Below are positions 12,901-27,900 of a DNA stretch of 64,000 bases, piece after piece. The translations under genes and the position numbers were made by a program. Source of the DNA: Liolophura sinensis (taxonomy: Eukaryota > Mollusca > Polyplacophora > Chitonida > Chitonidae). The stretch is taken from contig NC_088300.1 of assembly GCF_032854445.1 (NCBI RefSeq), forward strand, positions 47,034,984-47,098,983. Reading direction: 5' to 3'. Position 1 is the stretch's first letter. The number at the start of each line of letters is the position of its first letter. Below the pieces are notes generated by a model that ran no database searches, was not told where the DNA came from, and worked only from the letters and a program-made list of their open reading frames with translations.

Positions 12901-15900
12901 CTGGAAGCCGCAGTATACTGCTCCAGTAGGTCTGTTATACATGTATTGTTCTTCGGATTAGCTCCCCTTTGCTGGTCCAATGTCTCAGAGACAACTCCCT
13001 GAGCACCTGTATTGTTAGTTACAGGTGTGACATTGCTAGGGTCAGTTGAAGCCGAGTATAAAATCCCATCCTGAGTAAGATTGGGGTCAACCAGTTCCTT
13101 GTTGTTGTTGTTGTTGTTTTTCTCTTGTCCCTTGTTAAAGACGTCTGCAAGTTCGCTGTCTGAGTCGTGGCTGTGTCCCTCGCGGTTGTTCCAAACATGT
13201 AGTGGCACCCCATTCACATGGCCTTCTGCTAGCTGAGTGTTGATCTCAGCCAGTGTTGGTCCAGTGCTCTTCTGGGAAGTTTCTCCTTCTGAAAAATACA
13301 CAAATACACCAGTTGAACTTATGAATGAACTGTTTGTACATGTATTTCACATCTTACCAAACACATGTGCATCAATCAGAATCACAATAGTTTTATTTCA
13401 CCCACACCTACGAACTCAGCAGTGCTAGTTCATCAGACAGGACGTGCTTGAGAGCCCGTGTGGAAATAGCGAGCCAGGAGTTGTGGGCAGCACGTGGTTT
13501 CCTGATCTGACAAGCTGTCAGATCTACTTCAGATACATATCTAATAGTCACATCACTACTAATACACCAGCGCAATCACGACAACACAATCATACACAGG
13601 CTGACCTGTCATTTGCAGTAATATGCACATATCAACAGGTAAATTCACACCCTACTTACATGGCCACATGCATATATTGTCCATGTCAATCCAGGGCGGT
13701 CCCTGCTCACACATCTATGGTGTCAGGTGTGGTCAGTGCAATAAATTGCTTAAGCATGTTTTAAATTAATGTAATACATTTATTATGTAACTTCTCAGAA
13801 AACATCATGCATACGTTCGATTAAATAGCACACAAGCAAGAAATGTATGGTTATACCAACGTGCATGTTAATGCATTTACATGTGTGCTCAACTAAATGC
13901 ATGTATTGCACATGGATACACCAGATAAATAATGAGTAAATTAATAATAAGTGTCAAAATAAACACATAATCTGAATGCATAAAGAAAACTGAAAAGGGG
14001 ACAATGATGAAAGTGTACTGCAACAACCGGCACACTGCAGAAAAACAATATTGTCTACACACTGTAGAAAAGAAGACAAAAAAATAAAAAGAAGCAAAAA
14101 GCCAAATCAATAGAAATTTTATCAGAGATAGTAGTGGTGTTAATCGAGTTAATAAACTTATTGGTAAAGTGTAAGAACTGTTTAATCACATAAGATGTAC
14201 ATGTGTACTATTTTATCACATATACACACACATGTACATGTGTGCTATTTCATCACATATACATGTATATACACACACACACACATACACACATGGCCAT
14301 ATACAACGCGACCAAAAATATTGTCTACATTGGTGAATGAGATCAACAAACTGAATTAAGCTAGAGCTTCATATGGTATCTGTAGAAAAAAGTAGCTGTC
14401 TACATGGACAGGTATGCATATGTATTTACTCTGATACAATGTATTACACAAATTGAAGGTGTTCAAGTCAAGACAGGTGTGTAAGCAATAAGCTGACAGG
14501 TGACTATGTACAGGTTAATAAGATATATAAGGTTGACGCATCTTACCTCCCGCACTACACAGACACCGTGTAGACACAGTAAAGAACAATGTATCTGGCG
14601 TATGCAGGCTAACTTCAACAATGTCTTGACAACCTACACTCCGCGGCCAACAGTAATGGTTTAAACAATTGATGGTTTATATCCGGGATTTAATAGGTTA
14701 GAAAAAACAAAAAAAAGCCAAATGTCAGTACGTAAATCAGGAAACAAAAGAGACTGAACAGAGTGGATGCGGCTACATTTAATTAAGCCCTTCAGATATT
14801 ATAATGTGTTATACTAAAGACTCAGTGGTTTACCTGCGCATTTTAAAAAGAAAACTAGCAATAAATAACAAATACCTGAACTGAGGTGTTGACTGACATG
14901 AAACCGTTTGCCGATTAGTTTATTCACACCACCTTGAAGTCTTTAAGCGAAACACTGAACAATGTGCTTAAAGGTTAGAGGCCTTTGATCTTCACATGGC
15001 AAGGTAATTTGCACCTTCTATGTCCCTGCGCCCAGCAGACCAAGTGAACACAACAGGTGAACAAGCTACTGATCTACAACTATAGTCTACAGGACAGAGT
15101 AACTCCTTATTTACATGGCTTTCACCACCAGGTCAACATATGGAAATTATTTTACTTCCTTTTAGCCAAATATACAGTTAATGCATTTTTTCCCATGGTT
15201 TCAATAAGACTAAAAAAAAAAGAGAGCATTATTAAGTAGAATGCACAACCATTAACATATACCTGTTTTTAGTACTTTGGGAAATGTTATAGTCTGAAAG
15301 GTCTAAAAATATCTGAGAAAAGGACATAGATTAGCAATAACAAGAGCACTAATAATCTTGATCCTGTTGGAGCAATAAAGGTTCACAATATGTCTTAAGA
15401 TATTTATTTTACATGGTCACTACCAACTGGCCATGAAGTGTCAGAAATATTGTTTCAATCTACACTATAAAGCTTACATATACACTGTATATGGGTATAA
15501 AGGTTAACCATGATCTGATCTACATGTCTGAGCTGACATAATATGAACTTGTATAACAGCTCGTAGATTTTCTTCACCATAATTCAATGCGACTGAGAGA
15601 CAAACAGAATTTACACATTACCTGTTACCTGGATTGTTTGACATGTATCTCTGTATCATTCTAGTATCCTCACTCTAGCCAGCACAATCATACATGCAGC
15701 TTCACCTTTGTTGGCTTACACCTCTGTGCTGGACATAACATGTCTAAGCTGACCTTAACACCCTTGGTCAAATCTCGCCGCAGACTGACCACACTGAGCA
15801 GATTTAACTGACCACTGGCAGATGGACATCAGGATTCAGCGGGGAACTAAGATTTTTTGCACTTGTATCTTGACGGAATCAGCCGCCATATTTACAATGT

Positions 15901-18900
15901 GGTGAACCTCACATAGTTGAATGTGCATAACTCGAGACATAGGTATCACATATATACGCATACAACGTGATTTCATAATATGACAGATAGAACACGCATT
16001 AACATTTTTAATAATAATTATTTCCATAACCGGACAATTTCCTGTAAAGCTTATAGTGACATTTCATACGATCTCACATTTCCGTTAAATGATAGAAATG
16101 ATAGTAAACTGCATATTAAAAGTTCAAATATCCTCCTTGTAGAGGTGGCAAAACTAGAACTCGCGTCAGCCGGTGCTACCAATCCTGTGCATGAGTTTAA
16201 GTCACCTCACTCAAACATCCTCTGTTTATAATGTATGCAAGCATGTCTACATCATGTAGCTATTTGCCACATAAATAAAACATATATAACTTCAAATCTG
16301 CAAGTCAAATATTTCAGCCATGAACAAAATACAGGTCTTGTAGAAAAAGGTAATTTCATGTGTAAATCAACCTAGCCAGATATACATGTATAGTTTCAGG
16401 TAGACTTAATATGCACGCCTAGTCCACAGACCGCCGCATGTAGATGTAGTATCTACTATATGTGTACAGTATTAACTATCATATCAGATAGAGCTTATGG
16501 TTTATTGTTGCCATGTATTGTAATCGGCTGTGATTGTGAATTGTTGCCACGTATTGTAATCAACTGTGATTGTGAATTGTTGCCATGAATTGTAATTGGC
16601 TGTGATTCTGAACTGTTGCCATGTAATGCAATCTGCTGTTATTGTGAATTGTTGCCATGTAATGCAATCTGCTGTTATCGTGAATTGTTGCCATGTAATG
16701 CAATCTGCTGTTATTGTGAATTGTTGCCATGTAATGCAATCTACTGTTATTGTGAACTGTTGCCATGTAATGTAATCTGCTGTTATTTTGAATTGTTGCG
16801 ATACAATGTAAAATGCTAATCGGATCTAAATGTGAATTGTTGTCATGTAATGTTCATATACATGTACTTTGCTGAAATAGTGAATTGTTCCCATGTAATG
16901 TAATGTGTTATAATACAACACATGAACCTGACTGGCAACAAATCCAGACCATCAAACTCTGAGCCTTGAATGTGAATCCCAATTGATAAACCTGCCTCAT
17001 TAAGATGTAAAACCCTTTCGTTTCTGAAGAGTTCAGCCCTATTATGTACCAATTATCAGCGTTATTTCAGAATTTACAACCGTGAATCATGATGTTTCAT
17101 CGTCTACGGGTGATTTACACTATTAAATGTAGCACTAAGTATATAACATATATAAACACACCAGATCACAAGTGTAAAGTCATAAATAGCTGATCTCTGT
17201 TATTGATGACCTACCTTGATCTTTCTTATTCTGATCTACAGCTGATATAAAAACACTGTACAAGGAAAGGTGCACCTTTCACTTTAATACCATTAACCCA
17301 AATTGCACATTGAAACAGATATTTTCTGGGCATAAAATCTCGTTTTGTTTGAACTGCAAATACATGATGTACATGTATATCCTAAATATATTTTGGAATA
17401 GGTTTTACATTTATGTGCATCTTCGTGGGGTAACCTGATACAAGTGTAAAATGAGCCAATACATACATGTACAACAATGGACAGAATCATTCGAAAAAGA
17501 TTATGATTATTAATCTTATGAAATACTTTCTTCCCAGGGATATAGATGTCAAATTAAAAAAAAAATTAATATAAAGGAATTAGGCTATGAGTTTGACCTA
17601 AACAGAGCCGTTTTGGAGTGTAAGGAAATAAGGTACATCTGGGACTATAAATGTAACACAGTTATATTAGTTCCAGGGTACATATAGCAATCCAAATGTA
17701 TCTTATGTGCGTATAAATATATGTACAAATGCTCAATTTAAATAAGCTTAGCAGACAAGAAAATAATAATAATAAAGCGTTTTTCTGACAAAAATAAAAT
17801 AAAATAAATATCTGGCATTGTGCAGTACATGGTCGAGGGTATAGGGAAATGAAGTCCATATAGTAATGCATATGTATAATAAACTCAACAACCGAGAAAT
17901 CAAACATTTAACAGAAAAGAACAATAATCTGGATGTTTAGTACATGTACTAGTACATATTTCTTTTTTGCCGTTTTATTTATTTATTTGATTGGTGTTTT
18001 ATGCCGTATTCAAGAGCATTTCACTTATGGTGACAGCAGCAGCATTATGGTGAGAGGAAACCGGGCTAAGCCCATGACCATTCACAAGTTGCTGGCTGAC
18101 CTTCACACGTATGGCCGGAGAGGAAATTCCAACAACTGCATGGGTGAGAGGCTCCTGGGTCACTGCACTGTGTTGGCCCCTTCGATGTTTTAACACGATA
18201 ATCACAATGTGTTTAATGCGGTTTAATTAGTGCAACATCAATCTCCTGAGAGCCTTTCAAACAATCACTAAGGCTTTCACACACCACCAACAGTATAAGA
18301 TCTCCAAACTAAAATATAAAAGAACAAGCAAGTATTCTGGCATATTTAACTCACGTAAACTGTTAGAGTTGAGAAAACAATTATATGATGTATAATCATC
18401 ATAACTTGTGCAATAAGCATGCAGCATATATGCAACAGGTAAAAATAGCATGTTCCTGTACAGGTAGGTCATCTTTTACACTGTAGATGTGTATGTAGAC
18501 AAGGATGGCAACAGACCGGTAAATGTCAGGTGTCAGATCCAGTACAGGTGACAATCTTCTTCATCTCACAGCACAGGTTGATCCTTAAATGATGGATAAG
18601 GAATGCTGAACTCAATCACTACCTGACACTCAAGGAAACAGCATGGAAATAGCGGCCTACAGACTGATTGCATTACAGGATATCAACATACTCCAAATGC
18701 AATAGGATTATTGTTGTATAGTAATCACATGTTAATTCATGCATACTTATATTTAGATATGTCGTAGGGCATTTAGAAGCAAATCTTCATTGAAGACCTG
18801 AAGCGAGTTTTCCTAATTTAAAAGATATATCCTGTTTTCAAGTGAAAACAAAAAGACATAGACATAAAATGCAAAAAAAAAAAAAAAAAGAAAGAAAAAA

Positions 18901-21900
18901 TGGTTTCCGTACTATTAAACATGATCATATGAATAGAAATTAGTGTAAGTTTTTCAACATTCTTCATGTGACCCACTTTGCTTAATTCTGATTGATTCAT
19001 CCACTTTATAGGGCCAATTTAGGGCTTTTGTGGAATTAGATTTCTTATCATAAAATCGTAAGTGATGGCATTAAAAGTATCAATGTAAGTCCTTTGTGTG
19101 CTTCTTAAAGATCCGCTTTTACATGCCAATTAGCTTTAGGTGAAATATAGTCATCAAAACTGATAATATTTTGGATAACTATACCATGGTCCACAGACTT
19201 CCATTTTGAACAGACAAGTAGACTGTATTACGTTTAGCTATCAAAATACAGTCTGCCTCCCCCCCCCCCCCCCCAATAATCCCCCCACCCATGTCCTCCC
19301 ATAGCTCTCTACAAGCATGTTATAGAATAACATATACATGTAGATCTGTGATTTAGTGAGTACATTAGGTTATGCACATCTGTGGTCTGTGACGACAGTA
19401 ATACTAGTATAATACAGCTCTGAAACACAGGTGCTCATATTTGGGATCATTCTTCCCACATGTGCTATAAATATATACTTACCTGTACATACAAAAAACT
19501 ACTGAAAGTGTCCTAAATAAAAGTTTAGACATCCATTCATGGACCCAACACCTGAAATGCGGGCCACTATGAGTATACCGAGCAGTAAAGGCACCTCCTT
19601 AACGAAACTCGGTGCATGCACAAAGGTATAGTACTTTGTGTGAATTTCAATACCAATGACCCGACTATGTCAACATTCAGAGCACCCTACTCCGTAAATC
19701 GCTCAATGAAAGACCTTTCACTGAATAACTTCCTTGACAGCGATTTTGCCTCCCAGTGCAGCATGGAAGTACAGCTAGCAAAGTGTGGAAGAGCTTTTAG
19801 CTACGTACATGTACCATCAAAATCACTGTAGGCCCATACATTAGCATACTTCAAATAGATCTATGAGTTTTAAAGATTTTATTCACCACCACAATTATAG
19901 ATGTATGTACATATTAACTGTAATACACCAGATGTACTGTAAGAACTTACAGTTATCCATGTGTATCCAAAATTAAACAAATCTATTAGAGTGATCCATT
20001 TCAATTAACATATATATGATAAACAAGTTTTCACTACAGATAAAAAATAAACAATTTATATACATATATATATATATATGTATATATAACAGACTGACAG
20101 TAGACCATACCGATTTACATGTGTTGGTTGTCAAATACCTAAACAAAGCTCAAAGCAAAGCCAAACCAGTCACAGGTGAAACTAATGATGGAAGTTCTGT
20201 TTTAGGTGATGCTATTGGTTTTGTTACTAGTTTTCCTACAACACTATTGTCAGCTGACAGTAACAAATAGTGCTACTATAAGCGATAGCATCACTGTTTA
20301 ATTTAATAGAAAACTTTGCACACAATGAATGTGAGGACGACATGAAACATACCATATACAAATGTACTTCCAGTTAATGCAGCATATGCTGTAATTGTTC
20401 TGAACATTCTTCTAATGCTTGACCTAAAATTTTCCCTCCTACACTGTAATTTCTGTCTGGCGGTACGTAGGAAGCAACCTGCGGATGGTCGTGGGTTTCC
20501 CCAGGCTCTGTCCAGTTTCCTCCCATCATAATGCTGGCCGCCGTCATATAGGTGAGATATTCTTGAGTACAGTGTAAAACACCAGGCAAATAAATAAATA
20601 AAGAAATAAAACTGTTGTTTCATGTTAGAAATTTTACGTCAATTAGTGATTTGAGCTTGACTTTTATTAATGCAAGTTTATATGGAATGTCTGTCAAGAT
20701 GAAATTTTACAGCATTTTATTCAATGAATATAGCGCCTACAGGTACATGTACACACAACCTCCATGTCTTTATAACAATGTATCCTGCGTAATGTTCCCA
20801 ATAAAGACACCTGTACTTACAAGTTGACATGCCTTTTTAGTAACTTTTAATTAGCATTCTGTTCAGCTTTACAGGTGGAGAAAACATAACAATCACATAA
20901 AGTTCAGATAAAAGAGTCTGAAAAGTTAGTCTTAAATATGGTCTTGAAAGGGGTGGGTATTTAGGACCACCTCTTGGTACATGTACACTGAGTCCGAGTA
21001 ATAATGTTATAAGTGAGCATGTAACACATGTTTAATAAATATGCTTGGATTAGAACTTGGTCTTTTCAGCTAACAAATGTGTTCAGCCTGGATTTTCATC
21101 ATGTTTATATTTTTAATATATTCACAAATATTATCATAACTGAGACAAATTTATTACACATTCATCACATCCTTATTTAGAACCACGATATAAACCAAAA
21201 GGTGGTCCCCAATTAAGCTCCCCCTATAAAAACATTTTCAAATACCCTATTCACCTGAAAAAATAAATCCAAAAAAATATTAAAGACCACACATGTGAAT
21301 AAGTTTGACGCTCTTTCATCTGATTTTGGCATCATTTTTATGTTTCCTTCTCCTTTACAGAAGCACACATACTGTTCATGTGTAAAACACCTGAGATTTC
21401 CAAGATCATGCTGAATTGTCAGTGTAGGCTACATATACCTGTATATTTTATTACACCAAACATACAGTCTACCTGTAGTTATCCGTGTATTACATAGAAT
21501 ACTGAATTTCATGAGCTTATGTCACACTACAGTTACAATCTGCTCCAATTTAGTCTGATCCAGCTGGAACTGTTCAAATATGTTTCTTCATGTAAATTAG
21601 ATCAAGGAGACTGTGAGGTAAGACACAGTTCACAGGCCAGTTTGTAATTGTCCACAAGTACTCTCATACCTAAACAAGCTATTAAAAGCCCATAACATAC
21701 TTTTTAGGTGTAAAATCCAAAAATAAAATTTTACCAATTTAAGATTTCTGTTTTATAGTTCTACAAAACTAAAATGTTGAATTCTGGACTGGTCAGTCTT
21801 GCTGGAGTGAAAACCTGGCTATTTCTGCATTGTAACATAGAAATATAGTCATCAGATTACTGCACTAAAAATAATGCAAGTGTGGTATCGCAGGAAACAT

Positions 21901-24900
21901 GCAATTTATACAGTAGAGTGGAATTTACCTGACAAGATGTCTGTGGATCTATGAATTACATGTGCATGTAGTATCAACTCCGATAAAACCCCTACCATGT
22001 GTAAACATGTCTCAAAGATACTAATATACGAGCTACCTGTTTTATCTACATGCATAACGTTACTATATAATGTACTCACTGTGTGTCGGTGTGCCTCAAA
22101 CACTGCATGCAAAGCATTATGGCAGGCTATTATTATGCTATCAAAGTTGTTGACAAACTGAATAGGTAATAAGGCACTTGTTAGCCTATAACCTTAGCTC
22201 ACTTCATCCCCTCCTACTATAGTTCAAGCTTAATAATACCTGTCTGTTCACAATTCTAATGAGATCAGTATCTTCTATGTGCCAGTCACAATGGCGAATA
22301 CTTTACAGGTCATAATGGTCATGCAAAAATGTAAAGCAAAAAAAAAGAAAGTGACAGTCAATAAATTCCACTTGATAAAATAAATCAACTTTTCATGCAT
22401 GCTTTAACAGGTGTCATCAGAAGTCTGGAGCACACTTGCATCAACTCTCAACTGCCCTAAATCCTCAACAGCTTCGATCACAGATACACAGAATGTTTTA
22501 ACATATTAAAGAAATGCTCTCTCACCTGATCAGAAATTTAAGAATTTTTGTGACGTTACAATACAGCACAATATATTTTAGTCTCTAAAGTCTAGAGAAT
22601 TTGAATTATAATTTAAAATTTGATCTTAGGTTATACTTAACTGGTCAAATTTAGTGATGATTTAGTGTACGAAAGCTAAACCGCAATGGAGCAATGACTT
22701 ACCTATATCTACATTATACCATATAAACAGTACTGGTGCACTGACTTACACATATCTACATGATACCAGATAAACAGCACTGGAGCACTGACTTACACCT
22801 ATCTACATTATACCACATAAACAGCCCTGAAGCTCTGACTTGCACATGTCTACATTATATCAGATAAACAGCCCTTAAGCACTGAGTTGCACATGTCTAC
22901 ATTATACCAGATAAACAGTACTGGGTCAGTGGCTTACACATGTCTACATTATACCAGACAAATAATACTGGGTCAGTGGCTTACACATGTCTAAATTATA
23001 CCACATAAACAGCAGATGGTTACTGACTTACACACATCTACATAATGCCATGTAAATGCCAATAAACAGCCCTGCAACAGCCCTGCAACAACCCTGCGAC
23101 ACAATATTTAGGGCTATGGTTTAACTACTAACCATTCAGCCATACACTTTTTTTAAGGATACAAAGAATAACCTTAACTCCCATTTGTTCAAAGTGCCAA
23201 AGGGGGCCTGCCCATTCCACCCACAAACCAAAGAGTAATCTGATCAAGAAAACTTACAGGTAAACAATTAGCACTACTTTTACATACATTATATATGAAA
23301 AACCCATATAAATAGACACACTATAGGTACCACATCATACAAACTGTCAGACTGTATGCACTTACACCCACGTGTATCAACAACACAGGAATGTCTGGTT
23401 CCTGTCATTAATATCATTGTTAGCTTTGGTCACAAAATGACTTTCTTAACTGTAATACACGTTATAGATTCCTGGCTGGAACGGCTTAACTACGCTTTTT
23501 AGAAACAATGTACTAATGTACGTTATGACACAAACACAGAACGTCTCTATCAACACCTCTAGACATCTCAGTACAAGAAACAGTTAAGAAATATCTGATA
23601 TCACTTATTCATAATAAATATTATGGAGTGGAATTTTTGCAGATATATTTTTCTCTTGTTACTACAGCATTAATACATCTGTGCAAAAAGTATAGAAAGC
23701 CAGGAGCACATGCAATTTAACAGTTTGAAAAAACTTCTGTTCAAGAATAGACAACACCCTTTTGAATTTTCAAAAAACAATATTGTGAAGCTTGTCATTG
23801 CAGTGATCACTTTGTAAAACTTTGTAATCCGACTGTTCACATTAAAACTCCAAGAAATCTTGGCAAGTTCAAAAAAGGTACATGTAGTTTCTGTATACCA
23901 ACCTTCCTGGGAGGACTTCATCCTGCAAATGGCAGCGACATCAGCACAGATTTCCTGGGATGACTCCTCGCCCAGCATTCTGTCACAGTCTGTCAACACT
24001 GTGTTGGCAGATGGTCGATCCCGCGGGTTGTCCGACGTCATCTTACCCACCAATCGGCTGAGGTTGGCGCTCATCCTCTCTCGTTCCCGCACAGAGCCAA
24101 GCTGAACATTGTACTCGGCCGCGTACAGCATGGTCATCCCCAGGGAGTAGAGGTGAGACTGTGGAGTGAGAGAGGGGTGAAGAATGAGGGGAACATGCCC
24201 TAAAACTGCTGTCCTAGCTCACAAATACCAGGTTAACAAGACAAAAACAGGTTTACCTAGTCCCTATAGAATCACTGGCTAGTCCACACACACCACTGAC
24301 ACAGCCTGCCAAACAACTGCCTGTCCCTCATGTTTATCCTACCAAGACTTCTTAACAAAAAGGTAAACTCAGCAGAGGTGTCCCTGGGTGACCTGATAAA
24401 CAGGTGCTCCATTCTCCCACCCCATCACCCACTAGGATAACTAGCTCTATGATGTGCTGGTACCATTCAGTCTCATGCTATTATCTATAGATCTATAGAT
24501 AATACTATTGATGTTTTTCGGATATCCATGCATGAATGGAAGCAGATCTGTATCATTATTCAATGACTACGTGCATAAGGTTTGGATCATTTTCATCACA
24601 CTTTGAAGAATTTAATATAGAACATGTATTTTATTTAAATTTGAATATATGCGAGAATATTTCCTTTTTACTACTTTGTTCAAGTTTGCCAATAAAAAAA
24701 AAATAGCAAAATCAAACTGCATACAGAAGAATGTTGGAATCCATTAGTATATTTCAATAGGATGCGTATCCCTTCCACATTTCTTTCCTTATTTTACATT
24801 TTATTTGTTATTGTTATATCATGGAACTGTATGAATTTGTCTGAAACAACTCAACAACAGGAATCAATATTCTACCCCAGGGATGTAAAGCCTCAGGCAA

Positions 24901-27900
24901 AAATAGTCCTGGGGAAGGTGTGTGTCTTCATTACTGGTTAATATATGCACCGCCAAGGTTTAAATGAACTACTGCTGAACATGACATCTAAACACCGATC
25001 TAAGAACTTACTGAATGGCTCTCTCTAATTTTTTCTTCTTAGATATATGGAAAAAGTGAGAAATCAGGATTTGTACCCAGTTTCATCTTCACACAAACAA
25101 ACATAGTGCAACTGAGATTTGGCTGAACGTTTCAATGAAGGACACACAAATAATCCAGGTCAAATGTAGGTAGAGTTTCCAGATATAGAACAATACCACA
25201 TACATGTAACACTATGGAATGTTGTTTTTCCTGATTTAATCATTTTCATTACAGGAAAATTTACAAAAAAAAAACAATGGACAAAGGAAGTATCAAAAAA
25301 AAAAAAATATATACAAAAAAATAATAACAGACACAATGTTTGAAGATATCCAGGAAGAATGTATGCATATCTTCATACTCTAAATACCTATCCCACATTT
25401 TCAGTCATTTTCATACATGTGTGTGATAGTAAATGAAATATGGACATGCACATGTCATTGCACACACTTAAATTTTCAACCTAAAATATAAAAATCTGTG
25501 GATCGTCTTGGACAATTTCAGAAAATTGTAAATACTAAAACCCGGATTGTATTACCCCTTGAAACTATGAGAAAAGATTAGCATGTTTGTGGATAAGTGA
25601 GAATTCAGGCAGATGTATAGCAGCATAGCAACCTCATTGCATTATCTGACAATGAAAAGGAAGTGTGCATGCACATCTAAAGCTAATTGTCACATTGCCA
25701 GGCTGGTTGCTGTATGCAGAGGGACTTGCACACTAAATCGCTAGGTAAATCCAGGTAAACCCACGGCTAACGAGAAAGATCTAGCTGGTATTTGAGTTAC
25801 AGGTTGTCCTCCTGAATACCAGGTAGCTCATCAGCCAGTCTGACAGAGCAGAGGCTGCTTGAACCTGGAAGCTAGCTGAAGATATCCTTCACAGTTCAGC
25901 ACACACACAAAAAAAACACACACAAAAAAACAAACATCACCTTAATTGTTAAACTTTATCCCCAGCCAAAATGGTACAATGTAATTTGTAGTATGCCTAT
26001 AATAATTTTGAGCCTTTTGGCACTGTGCAGTGCAAAGGCTTTCAGATCACATCATGATTTGAAGATCAACTTTAAAGTCCAGCACTGTACCATCTGTGCT
26101 AAACTGCAATTCCATGGTATTATGCACGGCAAATACCAGAAGAAAGCAATTTTGTTTATTGTAAATGATCTAAAATTTTGATCACAACTAAGTTGCACAT
26201 TTACCCTTATTGGGGGAATTGTGTTGCTCTGTGGTTGTAGGATGTCATCCTGAAAAAGTTTCAGCAATGAAAGTAAAATTTTCTGACATTTATTTGCCTC
26301 TAAAAACTCACTCATCTAGGAAAACTTTAGAACATATCAAGCTTCTCTCATCCTCAATCACATCCTCTTCCAAGGCATACCCATGTTCAAATGCAGGTCC
26401 AGAGCACCATGCTTCTTGGAATCTGTTTGGCCCCACTGGGATTTGAACTTGGATCTTCATATCGCAAGCCCAGCACTGAGCCATCTGAGCAATCATGAGC
26501 ATGGAAACACTTGGAACATGTTTAGCCACACACCAGTGTATAGAACAGTGCTTTGCTCAGTCCAGTAGATAGATTTGAACTATCAAAAGTTCATCAACCA
26601 GCATTTGAGTCAGGAGAGATTTTAATTATAAACAATCTATTCCAATTATACTGCAAACAATGGGTGATCAAGTCTGGATAGGCAAATACGCCCATGATGT
26701 CATGATGTTGTCAGCTCCACAAATGCTGAACCACAGGTAATAACTGAGAACCAAAAATCCTTGAAGCCATGCCCATACAAATGCTAAAATGTTGGTAACA
26801 CTGAAGAAAGTCATGGAAAACAACTGGACATCCACCATTTCAGGCAGATTTCTGGCACATGAGCTGAGTAATACTCAGATGTCAGATGCATCACTGAGAA
26901 CTGCGACCACTGAGGTCAAAGTTATTTACTGTACAGCAAAACAGCAGTTCCAGTTTCTCAGTTAGACAGAATTTCTCTTTTCAAGAACTACATGTTTTAT
27001 CATAAAGGCAAGCTCTAGGGAGTCTTAAAGGGAATCTTCAACCACCCAACCCAATACAGTTTCTGAGCTGATGAATATTACACTTACAGCCATATCCTTA
27101 TCAGATCCATCTTCTGTCTCTGGAGGTAAGAATAGAGGTTCTGGATCTGCAAAAAAGGAAATGAAGATTATTAAATGATATACTAGGTATTCATAAGACA
27201 CTGTTATGAAATTTATCTGCATGTGATATCAAGTAAAGAATGTCTAGTGAAGGTTGCTAAAGAAAAGAAATCATCTTAAAATATCAGTTGGCTTCAATTA
27301 ACTCACTGCCTTTGTTCAGCTGGTTGCCAAAATTTCACAAGGTCACCTTGTTATTCAAATATGGATATCCCTGAAAGTGGATTTGTTGTTTATAACATGA
27401 TTTCCATGATTACACAGTTGATTTGTTGTAAGGATGTAGGTAAACACTGCATATCAAACAAAATGGATGCACTTCCTTGTCCAATTTCTATACGTGCACA
27501 CAGTGTGGAAAACTTTACTAAAGCATGCTAAAACCACTTTTAAGAATTATGGCTTATGCATGAATTGTAAGAAATTTACCCGAATAATTTTAGGACTTCA
27601 AAGTTCCTACCCCACAACAAGTGGACAACCTCACTAATTAAAACTGGCTTCCAACATGGCACAACTTAGCTTGCACTACCTTGATCTGACATGTCAAAAA
27701 GCTATAGATGCAAATGTTAAAACTGGGTTTCAAGTACTGGTAATACATATGTGGATACAAACAAAATGTATTGACTTCATGACTTCATGTCTCTTTGCCA
27801 AAAGTTGACATTATATTCTTTATACATATTGGCCATAGTCCAACAAAGTCACATTAGGACGGTACATTTCTGGTCTTAGACTGACAAATGTCACCTTATA

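Larger units (their letters stand above)
13289..23902. other. KNDC1: Intron 3 of KNDC1
   Basis: This 10.6-kb intron contains (AC)n around 14220-14290, a 36-bp array (16500-16880), SINEs at 17973 and 20440, a C16 run at 19259, (TA)n at 20060-20090, an inverted-repeat hairpin (20206-20294) and a 47-bp array (22690-23060). The remaining AT-rich sequence shows no gene. Confidence 0.7.
24159..27087. other. KNDC1: Intron 2 of KNDC1
   Basis: This 2.9-kb intron contains a 26-base perfect palindrome (24479-24504), A-runs at about 25265-25320, and two copies of a tRNA-like SINE head (26022-26115 and 26330-26495). No gene is seen. Confidence 0.7.

Noticed and set aside
16560-16819. Two overlapping repeat-like frames on opposite strands
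   Set aside because: Produced by the 36-bp array, open on both strands because the unit is divisible by three.
26308-26529. Minus frame and a possible tRNA gene
   Set aside because: A- and B-box-like parts are present, but no full cloverleaf or acceptor-stem pairing; this is a SINE head and the frame is incidental.
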